In this document: positions 63,006 to 64,000 of the stretch, piece after piece
Layout of the letters: the number at the start of each line of letters is the position of its first letter
Position numbering within the stretch: position 1 is the first letter of the stretch
Origin: Gymnothorax reevesii
Lineage: Eukaryota > Chordata > Actinopteri > Anguilliformes > Muraenidae
Direction: 5' to 3'
DNA length: 64,000 bases
Assembly: GCA_029721435.1 (NCBI GenBank)
Contig: CM056576.1
Location: forward strand, 60,345,876 to 60,409,875
Notes under the pieces: model-generated
Database searches by the model: none
What the model saw: the letters and a program-made list of their open reading frames with translations, nothing else
What the model was told of the DNA's origin: nothing
Translations under genes and position numbers: made by a program

Positions 63006-63320
63006 TTAACCCTAACCCTAACTCTAACTAAAAAAGCACTTAGAGAGCACAGACCGCCGCCAGGGGGCAGCAAAACCCAAAAGTACGGCGATTTGGAACT
63101 CCGGCCCATTGGAAAGACTTGAAATCTTGAACTTTGGCGTATATCTCAGCTATACTTTGGCCTAGATATGCCAAAATTTAATCACCTATTCCTTGACTTA
63201 ATACCCACCATCTCTTCATCAAAATCGGTGCATTACTTTTTGAGTCATCTTGCTAACAAACAAACAGACAAATGCTGTCTGAAACATAACCTCCTTGGCA
63301 GAGATAATATTTCTGTAAAA
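63006..63320 (+). repeat. Dispersed repeat with short telomere-like stretch and CTCF-like motif
   Basis: TTAACCCTAACCCTAACTCT (63007) is followed by CCGCCAGGGGGCAG (63057-63070), then AGCTATACTTTGGCC-type and CTAACAAACAAACAGACAAA strings, ending with ACATAACCTCCTTGGCAGAG. The tail phrase belongs to a widespread fish repeat. No ORF. Confidence 0.65.
63057..63070 (+). promoter_or_regulatory. CTCF-like motif
   Basis: CCGCCAGGGGGCAG matches the alternative CTCF core CCGCNNGGNGGCAG at every fixed position. In a repeat; function unproven. Confidence 0.4.
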
Positions 63321-64000
63321 TACCATTTTCAACATATAACTAATGTATGTTTTTAATATAGGACAGCATCATTTTATTCAGTTTATTTCAGGACATCTTT
63401 CAGGTAAATAAGATCTTTAATATAAATATTTATATAAATATATTACCCATCCAACCCCTGCCTTCAGAATAATAAGGTCACTCACATGTACTTGTATATG
63501 CATATAGCCACTGGGTTTGTATGTTAGATAAACGCAACAATTATTTTGTTGTAGGCTAATTGGTGCCATATTAAGATCTCAAGAACTTTTGATGTTTTAA
63601 GGGAAATATAGTCCAGTATGATGTTAAAATGCATACTTTTTTGTCAAATAATGTGAATTTTTTTAGGCCAGCCACTACCTCCCCATCCTAGCCGTCTGGA
63701 GAGCGGGCCGGTCAGGTATGAATTCCCGGGCCTTTTTCGCCCCAGTCTGCCCCTGGCTAGGTGTCAGCTGGAACAATAAGCTGAGACTGCTGCTCAGTAG
63801 AGACGAAGGATGTGGATATTCCACTCGTTATTCATGGATTTCTGAATGATCATAAGAATAGGATACAAAGGTACAAAACAAATGACATGCCCCTGTGTGC
63901 ATTTACGCTCCAGGTACTGGTAAGTTGCATTGCTTTTTGTATTCTTTGTATGTCTGGAATGTCAAGTTTTACCCTAAAACAATGGTTCTCCATATGACTG
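63321..64000. other. No gene recognised
   Basis: AT-rich to 63660; then a GC-richer stretch (CCCATCCTAGCCGTCTGGAG, GGGCCGGTCAGGTATGAATT) that looks like part of a transposon-derived ORF running off the window, but no motif supports a name. Confidence 0.35.

Noticed and set aside
63007..63030. CCCTAACCCTAACTCTAAC as a telomeric array
   Set aside because: Three imperfect units at the start of a dispersed repeat; too short to be a telomere or a clear chromosome fusion point.

Overview
The window is vertebrate nuclear DNA, most likely from a ray-finned fish. Reasons: split protein-coding exons with canonical GT/AG junctions, several Tc1-type DNA transposons with TA target sites, hAT and PIF/Harbinger-type elements, LINE2-like tails, and Ty3/Gypsy elements of a kind known from fish. 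Nothing bacterial is present. I cannot name the species.

One host gene is clear: the 3' part of NAGA (lysosomal alpha-N-acetylgalactosaminidase, glycoside hydrolase family 27) on the + strand, 10059-30427, in seven exons. The residues that distinguish NAGA from alpha-galactosidase A (SCSWPAY) are present. The exon(s) with the signal peptide and N-terminal TPPMGW motif were not found and probably lie upstream of base 1. The introns are swollen by Tc1-type insertions at 12917-13270, 14022-15580, 16186-18495, 20753-21529 and 21532-23138.

Almost everything else is mobile DNA, much of it nested. Left flank (1-10058): a LINE tail; a short CpG-rich exon-like ORF; a dispersed 250-bp repeat split by a MITE and by a transposon with ~80-bp terminal inverted repeats carrying a truncated RecQ-like helicase; and a hAT-type element with a perfect 8-bp target duplication that contains a Tc1 element. 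Region 30-40 kb: hairpin MITEs, a chromodomain-type Ty3/Gypsy integrase remnant split by a solo LTR, and a Harbinger-type transposon with its Myb-like partner ORF and a damaged DDE nuclease. Region 40.8-47.5 kb: a minus-strand LINE split by a 5.6-kb element that contains a ~3.7-kb foldback structure with ~1.6-kb inverted arms. Region 48-59.5 kb: an ISL2EU-like transposon (YqaJ-type exonuclease on +, THAP/DDE transposase on -), split by a solo LTR, which is itself split by a complete Ty3/Gypsy retrotransposon. That retrotransposon has the order gag-PR-IN-RT-RH (Gmr1-like) and a SCAN-like gag. The last 4.5 kb holds dispersed repeats, two of them with CTCF-like motifs.

The strongest candidates for follow-up are the foldback palindrome, the helicase-bearing transposon, the YqaJ/THAP transposon and the Gmr1-like element. 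Superfamily names rest on motifs read by eye; no alignment or database search was run.
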